DNA from: Propionispira raffinosivorans DSM 20765
GTDB taxonomy: Bacteria; Bacillota; Negativicutes; Selenomonadales; Selenomonadaceae
Direction of reading: 5' to 3'
DNA: 64,000 bases
Assembly: GCF_000381065.1 (NCBI RefSeq)
Contig: NZ_KB905846.1
Coordinates: 86,651-150,650, forward strand
The position numbers were made by a program, and so were the translations under genes. Each line of letters opens with the position of its first letter. Within the stretch, counting starts at the first letter, position 1. Of this stretch, positions 1 to 8,846 are shown piece by piece. A model generated the notes under the pieces. The model was not told the origin of the DNA and did no database searches. It saw only the letters and a list, made by a program, of their open reading frames with translations.

Positions 1-542
1 TCTGGATACCGACTTCGTAAAGGAACTGAAGCAAACGGTGCTGTAATTCTTTTTTTATCAATACCCGGCATAGGAAACCTGGCAACAGCAGCCATTTTTC
101 TTGGAAGTCGCTTAAAACTCAAAGGACCAAATAGACCAGCTGCTTTTAATGCAATATCAAACAGTTTGCGATTTGACAGCAATTTGAATACTAGTTTTTT
201 TACAGGATGAAGTCCGCGTGCCTTTACGACAGCTTGACGTCCACGAATAATCAACTCGTCAGCCTTCACTCCACATGGGCAGTTAGCCGCGCAGGCCTTA
301 CAGCATAAACATTTTGACAAAATATGGTCAAGATCTGCTGAAATTTCATTTTCACCACTTAATATTCCTTCAATGAGTGATAATTTTCCTCTGGCTACAG
401 ATGCTTCATTTTTAGTTTCTTTGTAAATTGGGCACACCGCCATGCAATTACCACATTTCATACACTTTGCCAAGGCATCACGGATATCAGCAAGCAGCCG
501 TTGATCTTTATTTTGTATCTCTTTTATTGCAACATAGTCCAT
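1..542 (-). CDS. glcF: glycolate/D-lactate oxidase iron-sulfur subunit (partial, 3' end outside window)
   Basis: The first 180 codons of an iron-sulfur subunit that passes electrons from a GlcD-type FAD dehydrogenase (glycolate or D-lactate oxidation) to the membrane pool. Two ferredoxin-like [4Fe-4S] motifs are visible, CMKCGNCMAVCP (C27, C30, C33, C37) and C78-xx-C81-xx-C84-xxx-C88-P, which is the family's N-terminal layout. The C-terminal CCG domains would lie beyond base 1. The ATG is one base after the glcD stop codon, so the two genes are translationally linked and co-transcribed. The substrate (glycolate versus lactate) cannot be told from the sequence. Confidence 0.85.
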   Translation of the reverse strand, partial: MDYVAIKEIQNKDQRLLADIRDALAKCMKCGNCMAVCPIYKETKNEASVARGKLSLIEGILSGENEISADLDHILSKCLCCKACAANCPCGVKADELIIRGRQAVVKARGLHPVKKLVFKLLSNRKLFDIALKAAGLFGPLSFKRLPRKMAAVARFPMPGIDKKRITAPFASVPLRSRYP

Positions 543-543
543 T

Positions 544-1926
544 CTAACACTCACCCACTAATTTACCAGGATTCAAAATAAGATTAGGATCGAGTGCTCG
601 TTTAATAGATTTCATGGCATCCATAACTTTACTGCCATGTTGTTGCTCCATCCATGGCAATTTTCCCAAGCCAATTCCATGTTCACCACTCAATGTACCA
701 CCTAGTTTAATGGCTGACAAAAATATTTCATTCATTGCTTTTTTAACAGATTCCATTTCTTTTAAATCACGACTATCGCAAACAATCGTCGGGTGCATAT
801 TGCCGTCTCCAGCATGCCCAAACGTACCAATTGTTACGTTAAATTCTTTTGCTATTCTACTAACTTCGCGCAAAAATTCAGGCACCTTACTTCTCGGAAC
901 AGTCGCATCTTCCACATAAGTAGTTGGTCTTAGTTTCGCTAGTGCAGGCAGTGCTGCCCGGCGTGCTGCCCACAGTTTATCTCTTTCTGCGTCATTTTGT
1001 GCCACTTGAATAGCATCCGCATGATTGGTTTTCAGTACACGCAAAACTTCATTGGCTTCTTTTGCCACCACTTCAGGCATACCATCGACTTCAATTAATA
1101 ATACCGCCTCAGCGTCTAGTGGTAACCCAACATGGGCATAATCTTCTACCGTACGAATCGTAGCATTATCCATAATTTCCAACGTAGCTGGCGTAATCTT
1201 AGCCGCAATAATTCCCGCTACCGTTTTTCCAGCATTATCTAAATTTTTAAATACTGCCATAATGCTTTTTTTACATTCCGGTGCTGGTACTAATTTCAAA
1301 GTTGCTTGCGTGATAACGCCTAACGTACCTTCCGAACCAGTAAACAATTTTGTCAGATCATAGCCAGAAACATCTTTAACATTTCGCCCTCCCGTATGCA
1401 AGATATCTCCATTCGCCAAGACAACTTCCAGCCCCATAACATAATGCTTAGAAACTCCATATTTCAACCCCCGTAGACCACCCGCATTTTCAGCAATCGT
1501 ACCGCCAAGTGTCGCTGTAGCAACTGTACCTGGATCTGGTGGATAAATCAATCCATGCTTAGCTGCTAGATTATTCAGATCAGCTACAATTACCCCCGGT
1601 TCTGTTACCACTACAAGATTTTCCAAATCGACATCGATAATGTGGTCAAAACGATTCATCAGCAACACGATTCCACCTTTTAATGGTACACAGCCCGCAC
1701 TCAAATTAGTCCCTGATCCCCGCGGGTAAACAGGAATTTCATGCTGATTAGCAAGCTTCAATATAGCAGATACCTGTTGAACATTCTCTGGAATTATAAC
1801 AGCCTCTGGCAAATGTGAATATCCAGGTGTAGCATCATAGGAATAACAAAATAAGTCTTCCTGCCCCGTAAGGACATTCTCTGCTCCAACAATTTTCTGG
1901 AATTCCTGCATATATAATGTTTGCAT
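544..1926 (-). CDS. glcD: FAD-linked oxidase, GlcD/DLD family (glycolate or D-lactate dehydrogenase)
   Basis: A 460-aa flavoprotein of the VAO/PCMH family that oxidises a 2-hydroxy acid. The FAD-binding PP-loop YPRGSGTNLSAG is at about aa 67-78 and PPDPGT at about 128. The C-terminal metal/substrate motif GHAGDGNMHP is near 365, followed by SGEHGIGLGK, and the protein ends NPGKLV. Length is typical of GlcD. An AAGGAG ribosome site sits 7 nt before the ATG. It is first of a two-gene unit with the iron-sulfur subunit downstream. GlcD and bacterial D-lactate dehydrogenase (Dld2-like) cannot be separated by eye. Confidence 0.9.
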   Translation of the reverse strand: MQTLYMQEFQKIVGAENVLTGQEDLFCYSYDATPGYSHLPEAVIIPENVQQVSAILKLANQHEIPVYPRGSGTNLSAGCVPLKGGIVLLMNRFDHIIDVDLENLVVVTEPGVIVADLNNLAAKHGLIYPPDPGTVATATLGGTIAENAGGLRGLKYGVSKHYVMGLEVVLANGDILHTGGRNVKDVSGYDLTKLFTGSEGTLGVITQATLKLVPAPECKKSIMAVFKNLDNAGKTVAGIIAAKITPATLEIMDNATIRTVEDYAHVGLPLDAEAVLLIEVDGMPEVVAKEANEVLRVLKTNHADAIQVAQNDAERDKLWAARRAALPALAKLRPTTYVEDATVPRSKVPEFLREVSRIAKEFNVTIGTFGHAGDGNMHPTIVCDSRDLKEMESVKKAMNEIFLSAIKLGGTLSGEHGIGLGKLPWMEQQHGSKVMDAMKSIKRALDPNLILNPGKLVGEC

Positions 1927-2062
1927 AATTTATGCTCCTTATATAAAATCTATAGTCTCATTTTTACACGAATTTGCAAACTCGTAAATCCGGTATACCC
2001 TGTAAAAAAGTGTAAGGATTTGTCTTATTCAACCTGTAGGATAATTCCTTACAAAGAAACTA

Positions 2063-2121
2063 TTAAACATAAAACAACGCTCATCCATGTATTTCATCAA
2101 TGAGCGTTGTTTTATGTTTAA
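2063..2121 (-). terminator. perfect 22-bp stem terminator between response regulator and glcD
   Basis: A perfect inverted repeat with arms at 2063-2084 and 2100-2121 and a 15-nt loop, lying directly downstream of the response-regulator stop codon. It should end that transcript and separate it from the glcDF unit. Confidence 0.8.
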
Positions 2122-2125
2122 CTGC

Positions 2126-2782
2126 CTAGGTTCCCATCATTTTATATTTAATCGCGTAATTTACCAGCTCCGATTTTTTACGAATACTTAATTTTTTCAT
2201 AATTCGGGAACGATACGTGTCAACGGTTTTGGGACTTATAAAAAGTTTTTCCGCAATTTCCGTGTTGGTATACCCCTGTGCTAAAGAACGCAAAACTTCC
2301 CGTTCGCGACCACTTAACATCGTATAAGGGTCCTTGGTATCACACTCTTTATTTGGTTTTTTAAGCAGTGTCTCAATAAGTTTTTGTGAGATGCTTTCGT
2401 TTAGATATTTTTTCCCGTCAGAAATTCTTTTAATAGCTTCCATCAGCTCCGTATCTGCTGAACGTTTTAACACATATCCATTTGCTCCAGAACTCATGAC
2501 CTCTTTAACAAATTCATCATCATCATACATCGTTAAAACTAGAATTGAACATGCCAAATTTTGAGAACGAAGCTCCTTAATACATTCAAACCCATTCATG
2601 TCCGGCATTGATAAATCTAAAATCAGTACATCTGGATCCAGCTTACTAACAAGGCTAACCGCTTCAATACCAGTTCCTGCCTCTCCAATGACTTCAAATT
2701 CTGAATAGCAATGCAATAAGGCCTTCAATCCGGCTCGTAGTACGGCATGGTCATCAGCAATGATAATACGAATTTTTTTCAT
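2126..2782 (-). CDS. NarL/FixJ-family response regulator
   Basis: 218 aa. The receiver domain (aa 1-120) has the acidic pair D10/D11, the phosphoacceptor D56 in LILDLSMPDM and the conserved lysine in VLKRSAD. A LuxR-type helix-turn-helix follows (about aa 150-212: LSGREREVL, GYTNTEIAEKLFISPKTVDTY). It is a DNA-binding transcription factor switched by phosphorylation. No sensor kinase is adjacent, so it is an orphan in this window. It lies between the glcDF genes and a permease pair, and its targets are not evident. Confidence 0.9.
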   Translation of the reverse strand: MKKIRIIIADDHAVLRAGLKALLHCYSEFEVIGEAGTGIEAVSLVSKLDPDVLILDLSMPDMNGFECIKELRSQNLACSILVLTMYDDDEFVKEVMSSGANGYVLKRSADTELMEAIKRISDGKKYLNESISQKLIETLLKKPNKECDTKDPYTMLSGREREVLRSLAQGYTNTEIAEKLFISPKTVDTYRSRIMKKLSIRKKSELVNYAIKYKMMGT

Positions 2783-3101
2783 ACTTCACCTGCTTTCCTA
2801 AAACCATCTATAATAACTGTAGCACAAGAAAATTTTACAATTCACAACTGTTTATCCATAAATACCACCCATATGTTTTTCAAACAGTGCTCATACTAAT
2901 TTGACTTTTTTACACCGAATAGATTACACACTAAAGGCTTGGATCTTAAGAATCCACTATGTTACAGTCTGATATTTATTTCGACAGGACTATAGGGGAA
3001 ATCCTTTTTTCATCATTAAAACTTTTAATTTTGATACCACTATAACTATGAAAATAAAGTAGAGCGGAAAAACAAGGTTGCTTTCCTTTCCACAAAAATT
3101 T
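2783..3101. other. 319-bp intergenic region, no gene seen
   Basis: AT-rich spacer between the response regulator and the YcgQ-like gene. No convincing ORF, RNA or terminator was found. The response-regulator promoter should lie in its left part, but no consensus -35/-10 pair stands out. Confidence 0.5.
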
Positions 3102-3899
3102 TCAAGTGGTTTGTACGAATATATATGTGAATAAAGGTTTTTTGATTTCATTAGACCAAGTAACTTTTAACACAGGAGAAGCATCTTTTTTGCAAACAAG
3201 TGTATGGATTGTCCCTTGTATCTCATACCAATGTCCAGCAACAATATTATTTTTATCATCTGAATCGATTGCCAATCCAACTGCTGAAGCATCCACAATA
3301 CAGCAACTAATAACATAACGAGCAATAGAAACACGTTGTGTCGTTGGATCTATGTAAGCAAATCCTGTTATTTCTACGTTTTTACCAACATAATCTGCCG
3401 GATGGCAATATAAATTTTGTATCATGTCAACATAATTTTTATCTGATATTTTAATAAATTTTGTATCTTGAAAATTATCTATCGGGACACTCATACCACT
3501 TTTTACTTTATCCGATATAGTATTATTTAACCCTTTATTTTCAATTAATTTTGAATCAAGTGACGTGCTAGGGATAAATAAGGCAACTGCTAAAGAAAAA
3601 ATAAAAGTTACATAATAGAAAAAAAGTTTATACTTTTCTTTTTCAACATGATAACTTTTAATATTTGAATCTTCTTGACGTAAAATATTTTGGTTTAGAC
3701 TATTTTGTAAATGCATACATTGTGCAAGCAACATAATAAATAATATTATATCTGATATTTGTAGTAAAATAGTAAAACGTGGATGAACATAAAAAATCAC
3801 TTGATTCATTATAATAATCCAAGAAAGAAGACTTACCATGCATAATAATATTAAAGTTTTCACACAGTTATCTTTTACATGATATGTCATTTCATACAA
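3102..3899 (-). CDS. TIGR03943/DUF1980 family putative permease subunit (YcgQ-like)
   Basis: 265 aa. Three hydrophobic segments lie in the N-terminal half (about aa 13-31, 37-60 and 85-110), followed by a soluble extracytoplasmic-type domain. That domain contains the family signature region around CHPADYVGKNVEITGFAY and a second cysteine-bearing stretch (VISCCIVDASAVGLAI). Such proteins are normally encoded beside a DUF318-type permease, as here, where the permease gene lies 9 bp upstream in the same orientation. The transported substrate is not established. The adjacent permease carries a Cys/His loop and a zinc-uptake locus lies 4 kb away, so a metal-linked role is a reasonable inference only. 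Confidence 0.75.
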   Translation of the reverse strand: MYEMTYHVKDNCVKTLILLCMVSLLSWIIIMNQVIFYVHPRFTILLQISDIILFIMLLAQCMHLQNSLNQNILRQEDSNIKSYHVEKEKYKLFFYYVTFIFSLAVALFIPSTSLDSKLIENKGLNNTISDKVKSGMSVPIDNFQDTKFIKISDKNYVDMIQNLYCHPADYVGKNVEITGFAYIDPTTQRVSIARYVISCCIVDASAVGLAIDSDDKNNIVAGHWYEIQGTIHTLVCKKDASPVLKVTWSNEIKKPLFTYIFVQTT

Positions 3900-3908
3900 A
3901 ACTCCTTT

Positions 3909-4817
3909 TTAAAATAAATTTGTCATAATATAACTTCCTAAAAAAGTCAAAATAAAAACTATAGTAATTAAAAAAACTACAAACTTTGTACGAAATGTAT
4001 GTAATAACATCAATGTATTTTTTATATCAATCATAGGACCAAAAACTGTAAAGGCTATAAGAGCTTCTGTACTAAAGCTACTTATAAACGAAGCTGCTAT
4101 AAAAGCATCTGCAGACGAACAAACAGAAATCAGAAATGCAAATAAGATCATCACAATAACGGGAAAAAATGGATTATGTCCTATATTTAATAGTGTTGCA
4201 TGCGGAATACAGAGTTGGGCAATCGTACTTAGAAAAGACCCCAATACTAGGAATCTTCCCATTTCAAAAAACTCATTTGATGCATCATAAACAAAAACTA
4301 AAACTTTACCAATTAAAGTTGTCGGCAATACTGTATGCATATGACAACAACATGAACTATCGTGTTGTGATATGGTCAACGCATTTTTCAGGACTGTTTG
4401 CTTAAAACTTTTGCTTATAATCCATGACGCATTATAAGCAACAAATAAAGCAGTCGTAACACGCACAAGAGCAATTTCCCAACTATTAAATGCATAAAAA
4501 GTAGAAAATATTGTTAAAGGATTCATGATCGGTGCAGCTAACATAAAAGCAATCGCTGAATAAGCTGGTACACCTTTTTGTATAAGTTTTTTAACAATGG
4601 GTACCGTTCCACAGTCACAAATAGGAAAAATAGCACCTAAAAAGCAGGCTAATAAAATACTATAAATTTTATTAGCTGGTAATATTTTTTGAATTAATTT
4701 TTCAGAAATAAAATTATGTAAGAAAGAAGAAACAATAACACTAATTAAAATGAAAGGTAAAGCATCAATCAAAATACTGAAAAAGATCATTTTAAAATTT
4801 AACAATGACTGCCACAT
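3909..4817 (-). CDS. DUF318-family permease (YcgR/ArsP-like)
   Basis: 302-aa polytopic membrane protein with about eight hydrophobic segments. The family motif CDCGTVPI is at aa 67-74 and APIMNPLTI at about 95. A cytosolic loop at aa 152-161 is unusually rich in metal ligands (HDSSCCCHMH). It has AGGAG upstream of the ATG and is the first gene of a two-gene unit with the YcgQ-like subunit. Members of this superfamily include the organoarsenical exporter ArsP, but the pairing with TIGR03943 points to the less characterised YcgR/YcgQ complex. Confidence 0.8.
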   Translation of the reverse strand: MWQSLLNFKMIFFSILIDALPFILISVIVSSFLHNFISEKLIQKILPANKIYSILLACFLGAIFPICDCGTVPIVKKLIQKGVPAYSAIAFMLAAPIMNPLTIFSTFYAFNSWEIALVRVTTALFVAYNASWIISKSFKQTVLKNALTISQHDSSCCCHMHTVLPTTLIGKVLVFVYDASNEFFEMGRFLVLGSFLSTIAQLCIPHATLLNIGHNPFFPVIVMILFAFLISVCSSADAFIAASFISSFSTEALIAFTVFGPMIDIKNTLMLLHTFRTKFVVFLITIVFILTFLGSYIMTNLF

Positions 4818-4910
4818 GAAATAGTCTCCTGTCTATGCGTAAATTTCAAAATTCACGTCTGCGATTCCCCTTGCAGGGCAATATGTACTACCAAACGTGA
4901 AATTTCCACA

Positions 4911-5507
4911 TCACGCTAAAGAATCAACAATACGCTGTCGAAAGGCACCAAGTTGTGCATAAAGATTTTTCCCCGGACATAATGTTGAACTAAGATCTCG
5001 ATGCCCCAAGATTGTTTTGTTTGTAGGACTAAGATTATAAGTTTTACATAAAAATGTGGTTAATTCTAAAGCGGATTGTATTTGTTCCTCCGTAGGTTTA
5101 GACTTTTCAAAATCGCCCACCAAATTGATGCCTATAGAAGTACGATTATAGTGATAACAATGAGCACCAATTGCATTTTGTGGACGGCCGCGCTCAATTG
5201 TTCCGTTTTTTCGAATAATATAATGATATCCAATACCAGCCCAACCATTATCCAGATGCCATTGATGCACTTCCGCTGCAGAAACATCACGATCTGTGCC
5301 GCCAATATGATGAATAATAATCATATTGGTTTCAGAACGATCCACTAAAGGACTGGCAAATTTAAGATAAGTTTCTTTAATAAAAGGAGATTTGTTATTT
5401 ATTTTTCTTACCCCAGCAAAGCTTTTCTTACTAACTATAATTTCTGGGAACAAATAAAAAAAACTAAAAATATAAAACGTATATATTAAAAATTTTCGGC
5501 GATTCAT
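4911..5507 (-). CDS. secreted N-acetylmuramoyl-L-alanine amidase (Amidase_2/PGRP fold)
   Basis: About 198 aa from the chosen start. AAGGAGA lies 8 nt before the ATG that begins MNRRKFLIYTF, whereas the longer reading starting at 5549 has no ribosome site. An N-terminal hydrophobic signal or anchor is followed by an Amidase_2 domain with the zinc ligands in MIIIHHIGG and GHRDLSSTLCPG. It cleaves the amide bond between muramic acid and the stem peptide. It follows the polysaccharide deacetylase gene by 43 bp and is probably co-transcribed, which suggests a shared job in remodelling peptidoglycan. Confidence 0.85.
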   Translation of the reverse strand: MNRRKFLIYTFYIFSFFYLFPEIIVSKKSFAGVRKINNKSPFIKETYLKFASPLVDRSETNMIIIHHIGGTDRDVSAAEVHQWHLDNGWAGIGYHYIIRKNGTIERGRPQNAIGAHCYHYNRTSIGINLVGDFEKSKPTEEQIQSALELTTFLCKTYNLSPTNKTILGHRDLSSTLCPGKNLYAQLGAFRQRIVDSLA

Positions 5508-5550
5508 CAAAAAGTTCTCCTTACAAAAAACATATATAAGATACTGCAAT

Positions 5551-6369
5551 TTATATGTGTAATAACGAAAAATTGACTTTTTCAGTCTGTATATAATTCA
5601 TAAAGGCAGGAAAATGTAAACTAATCCAGAATCGCAGAAAAGTATGCGTCTGCGATTGAAAAATAGGAACCCGATTTAATGTGTACGGATTATCTTTGTC
5701 CATATCAGAACCTAAATGAACCGTAAAGGCGGCACGGTATCCATATTTTTGAACCATAGAAATAACATGTTGATCATAGTCACCATAAGGATATGCTAAA
5801 CAATCAATTTTATAACCTAAATTTTTTTCTAGATCTTCCTTTGAATCAAGTAATTCTTGTTGTAATATTTTCTCATCTTTTACTTGATTTAAATGTGGAT
5901 GACTAAAAGTATGTCCTTCAAAAAGAATATTGTTGTTTTTCATTTCTTGAATTTCCTGCCAAGAAAGATAGTGATCTTTATTTACAAGACTAGAAATCAG
6001 AAATATGGTTGCATTAAATTTATATTGTTTTAGGATAGGATATGCATTGAAATAGTTATCTTTATAACCATCATCGAACGTAATTAAAACCGGTTTTTCA
6101 GGAAGTGTCATTCCTTGTTGTAAATAATCCAACAATTGATCTGGCGTAATCGTTGTATATCCTTCTTCCGCTAAATCTTTCATTTGTGCAGCAAATTCAG
6201 TCGTACTTAACGTTAAAGCATTATGATCTTGATTATTGATTTGATGATAATTCAAAACAGGAATGCCCTGCTGACTAAAAAATAATAATTTTAAAATAAT
6301 GCAAATTAAAATAAGCACAAAAAAAATCACATAAAAATTCCATTTAGACTTCCCCACTAAAGCATACAT
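5551..6369 (-). CDS. membrane-anchored polysaccharide deacetylase (NodB domain)
   Basis: 272 aa with one N-terminal transmembrane anchor (about aa 11-31) and a carbohydrate-esterase-4 domain. Motif 1 is TFDDGYKDNY (Asp-Asp catalytic/metal), motif 2 is GHTFSHPHL (His-x3-His metal ligands) and motif 3 is LAYPYGDYD. The early stretch VLNYHQI is typical of PgaB/YadE-type deacetylases acting on poly-N-acetylglucosamine or peptidoglycan outside the cytoplasm. A palindrome at 6379-6390 sits just upstream of the gene and is shared with the yibE gene. Confidence 0.85.
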   Translation of the reverse strand: MYALVGKSKWNFYVIFFVLILICIILKLLFFSQQGIPVLNYHQINNQDHNALTLSTTEFAAQMKDLAEEGYTTITPDQLLDYLQQGMTLPEKPVLITFDDGYKDNYFNAYPILKQYKFNATIFLISSLVNKDHYLSWQEIQEMKNNNILFEGHTFSHPHLNQVKDEKILQQELLDSKEDLEKNLGYKIDCLAYPYGDYDQHVISMVQKYGYRAAFTVHLGSDMDKDNPYTLNRVPIFQSQTHTFLRFWISLHFPAFMNYIQTEKVNFSLLHI

Positions 6370-6377
6370 CTCCTATT

Positions 6378-6407
6378 TAGTAATATTACTGATTGACCTA
6401 AACTATA
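6378..6407 (-). promoter_or_regulatory. palindromic operator AGTAATATTACT upstream of deacetylase gene
   Basis: A perfect 12-bp palindrome at 6379-6390 lies 10-21 bp before the ATG and about 11 bp downstream of a possible -10 box TATAGT (6407-6402, minus strand). The same palindrome, extended to 14 bp, sits in the equivalent position upstream of the YibE/F gene. Confidence 0.5.
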
Positions 6408-6477
6408 GCTATATTAACCAATGTTTATGAAAGAAAGCTGAATTTATAACAAATGTTGTCAATCTATGAAAATGGCT

Positions 6478-7638
6478 TTACGAGTTAACAATGCGTTTTT
6501 TTCTAGAGCTCTTGCGTTTGTCACAAAATAAATAAGCAGAAATACATGCGGTCAAAGGAATAGCACAAACCAATCCTATACTGCCTGTCAAAGCTCTTAC
6601 TATTTCTGTGGCAATTAAATTAAAATTCATGATTTTAATTAAAGAAAGATCTTTTTGTACGGATAATAATAAAATCAAAGGTAAAGATGAGCCAACGTAA
6701 GCTAAAATCAACGTATTTGACATGGTTCCCATGACATCACGCCCTATATTCATCCCCGCCTTAAATAATGGTTTAAAATGAATTTCATTTGAATGTTGTT
6801 TAACTTCATGAATGGATGACGATATTGATATTGCTACATCCATTACAGCACCTAATGCACCGATTACCATTCCAGCAAATAAAATGCCTTGAAAATCCAC
6901 ATTAGGGAGAGCGGTTGCCTTCAACATAATCGCTTCTTCATTTGCTAATCCATTTAAATGCATTAAATAAATTGATATTTTAGCTAAAATACCCGCAATT
7001 GCAACACCGCCCAATGTCCCTAAAATAGCAGCAAATGTTTTCTTATTCCATCCACTAATTAATGTTTGAGAAATTATTGAAATAATTGTACACAACAAAA
7101 AAACCATGAATCCAATTTCCCAGTGATTTTCTTTTAAAATTTGATTAATAAAAACCGCCACAATTAAGAAACAGGAACAGCCAATAACAAGGATCGACTT
7201 GAATCCAATAGCTCTGCCGAAAATCAATAAACAAAAAACAAATAACCCAATAAGCAAATAAATATAATTATCGCGTTGAAAATCACTGATATGATATTCT
7301 AGCTTACCCATTTGATTTACAGCTTCGAGAATAAGATGATCCCCTTCGTGAAGTTCCATGACTCCGAATGCCGACCGTTCTGGTTGATAATTGACTATCG
7401 TAATTTCCTGATCTGTATCAACACCAGAGGTTATTTGCAGCTTAATCAGTTCTTGTTTGCCAAACTTCATTTTTGAAGAGGAATCTTGGTCTATAGGTTG
7501 AACGGAAAGCACAATTCCTTTTTCGTATTGCACGTCAGGGGTTTCCGGCTGTGCATCTGCGACAGACGGTAAAATAAACAAGCAGAATACTATCATCATT
7601 GCGTAAAATAGATATTTATTTTTCATTTCAAAAGCCAC
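6478..7638 (-). CDS. YibE/F family membrane protein
   Basis: 386 aa. A signal-like N-terminus ending near VADAQP is followed by an extracytoplasmic domain (about aa 30-125). About seven or eight hydrophobic helices then make up the YibE/F-like module, with the conserved stretches FQGILFAGMVIGALGAVMDVA and NTLILAYVGSSLP. Function is not established for the family. It ends with a basic tail (KRKSSRKKR). It is transcribed toward the deacetylase gene with 108 bp between them. The shared upstream palindrome suggests common control. Confidence 0.8.
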   Translation of the reverse strand: MAFEMKNKYLFYAMMIVFCLFILPSVADAQPETPDVQYEKGIVLSVQPIDQDSSSKMKFGKQELIKLQITSGVDTDQEITIVNYQPERSAFGVMELHEGDHLILEAVNQMGKLEYHISDFQRDNYIYLLIGLFVFCLLIFGRAIGFKSILVIGCSCFLIVAVFINQILKENHWEIGFMVFLLCTIISIISQTLISGWNKKTFAAILGTLGGVAIAGILAKISIYLMHLNGLANEEAIMLKATALPNVDFQGILFAGMVIGALGAVMDVAISISSSIHEVKQHSNEIHFKPLFKAGMNIGRDVMGTMSNTLILAYVGSSLPLILLLSVQKDLSLIKIMNFNLIATEIVRALTGSIGLVCAIPLTACISAYLFCDKRKSSRKKRIVNS

Positions 7639-7658
7639 CTCTTAATTATTTTATTCAT

Positions 7659-7707
7659 TAGTAATATTACTATTTGATAATTATACTAAATTTATATAAA
7701 AAAGCAA
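7659..7707 (-). promoter_or_regulatory. promoter plus palindromic operator of the yibE-like gene
   Basis: On the minus strand TTGCTT (7707-7702) and TATAAT (7685-7680) are 16 bp apart. The perfect palindrome TAGTAATATTACTA lies immediately downstream at 7659-7672, covering the expected start of transcription, which is the place for a repressor. Confidence 0.6.
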
Positions 7708-7742
7708 AATATAGGCACCATGATTTTTTTGCATAACAAAAA

Positions 7743-7768
7743 GGAAGGCGTATAAATTCCCGCCTTCC
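7743..7768 (-). terminator. terminator of znuA
   Basis: Stem GGAAGGCG/CGCCTTCC with a 10-nt loop. On the minus strand the stem is followed by TTTTTGTT, so it ends the znuA transcript. Confidence 0.75.
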
Positions 7769-7858
7769 AAAAAAATTCAACATTTCTATAAAATCTTACC
7801 CATTTTGAAGCGTCTTACAATATAACTTCGTCTGCTTCTAAACACTAAATTGCACTTT

Positions 7859-8779
7859 TTATTTTAAACTCTGATATATTTTTTCCAAGTTATCGCGCAT
7901 ACTTTGAAGATAGTCCTTGTTATCTTCTTTACTTTCCAGAGTATAAATTTTTTCGGCTTTTGCTCCAACTTCATTAGCTAAAGTCTCTGAAACTTTTGGA
8001 CTAACCATATCTTCTACAAAAATAGTTTTAATATGATTTGTCTTACAATAATCTGTTAACTCTTTCAGTTTTTTTGCACTCGGTTCACCTTCAGCAAAAA
8101 CGTCTTCAACACTGTTTTGCTTTAAACCAAAATCACGTGACAGGTAGGCAAAAGCAGCATGTCCTGTAACAAAGTTCTTATTTGCTACAGATTGAAACTT
8201 TTGATTATATTCTTGATAAAGTGTTTCAAGTTGATCATAAAAGATTTTATAGTTCGCTTCATAAAAATCTTTATTCGCTGGATCAGCCTTGATTAAAGCA
8301 TCTTGTACATTTTTTGCTTCTATTTCAGCACCTTTTAAACTTAACCACAAATGAGGATCATTTTGTGCACCTGATTCAATTTCTTCCGCTCCAGTCGCTG
8401 GCAGTGGTTCAGCTCCTTTTGCCGCTTCAACCACAATCAAATTTTTATTGTCTGCAGCTTCTAAAGCTTTATCAACCCATGATTTTTCCATATCAAAGCC
8501 ATTGTAAACAAAGATTTTAGCACTATGTAACCCTTCTAAATCACTTGCTTTTGGTTCAAAATCATGTGGTTCCGTTCCATCGGGTATAATCGTCTGTACC
8601 TCTACCTTCTCTTTACCAACTGCCTCCACGATTTCTCGCATGGCATTAAAGGAAACCATCACTTTTATCTTTCCATTATCTTCCTGTTTGGTTGGTTCCG
8701 AATTTTTCGGTGTTCCACAGCCCGCAAAAATGCCCAGCAGAAGAATGAACAACAAACAGTAAAAACCTGATTTTTTCAT
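7859..8779 (-). CDS. znuA: zinc/manganese ABC transporter substrate-binding lipoprotein
   Basis: About 306 aa from the ATG at 8779, which has GGAGTG 6 nt upstream. The longer reading from 8872 crosses the operator and promoter region. The N-terminus MKKSGFYCLLFILLLGIF-AGC is a lipoprotein signal with its lipobox cysteine. Cluster A-I solute-binding features are visible: GTEPHDFEP, DPHLWLS and VTGHAAFAYL carry the three metal-binding histidines, and FVEDMVSP carries the acidic part. The histidine-rich loop common in ZnuA is absent and replaced by an acidic stretch (GAEEIESGAQND). The gene is divergent from znuCB-fur. Zinc is favoured over manganese because of the fur/zur neighbour. Confidence 0.9.
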   Translation of the reverse strand: MKKSGFYCLLFILLLGIFAGCGTPKNSEPTKQEDNGKIKVMVSFNAMREIVEAVGKEKVEVQTIIPDGTEPHDFEPKASDLEGLHSAKIFVYNGFDMEKSWVDKALEAADNKNLIVVEAAKGAEPLPATGAEEIESGAQNDPHLWLSLKGAEIEAKNVQDALIKADPANKDFYEANYKIFYDQLETLYQEYNQKFQSVANKNFVTGHAAFAYLSRDFGLKQNSVEDVFAEGEPSAKKLKELTDYCKTNHIKTIFVEDMVSPKVSETLANEVGAKAEKIYTLESKEDNKDYLQSMRDNLEKIYQSLK

Positions 8780-8803
8780 AATATCACTCCAGTTTTTATT
8801 TTC

Positions 8804-8830
8804 AGATGCGAATAGTTTGCATTTGCATCT
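8804..8830. promoter_or_regulatory. Fur-family (Zur-type) operator between znuA and znuC
   Basis: Inverted repeat AGATGCGAAT-N7-ATTTGCATCT (9 of 10 positions match between arms). It overlaps the -35 box of the znuC promoter and the expected start site of the znuA promoter, so one bound repressor could shut both. The fur-family gene ending the znuCB operon is the obvious candidate. Assignment to Zur is inferred. Confidence 0.65.
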
Positions 8831-8846
8831 AAAAATAGGATATAAT
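8817..8846 (+). promoter_or_regulatory. sigma-A promoter for znuC-znuB-fur
   Basis: TTGCAT (8817-8822), 18-bp spacer, TATAAT (8841-8846). The -35 box lies inside the inverted-repeat operator. Confidence 0.65.
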
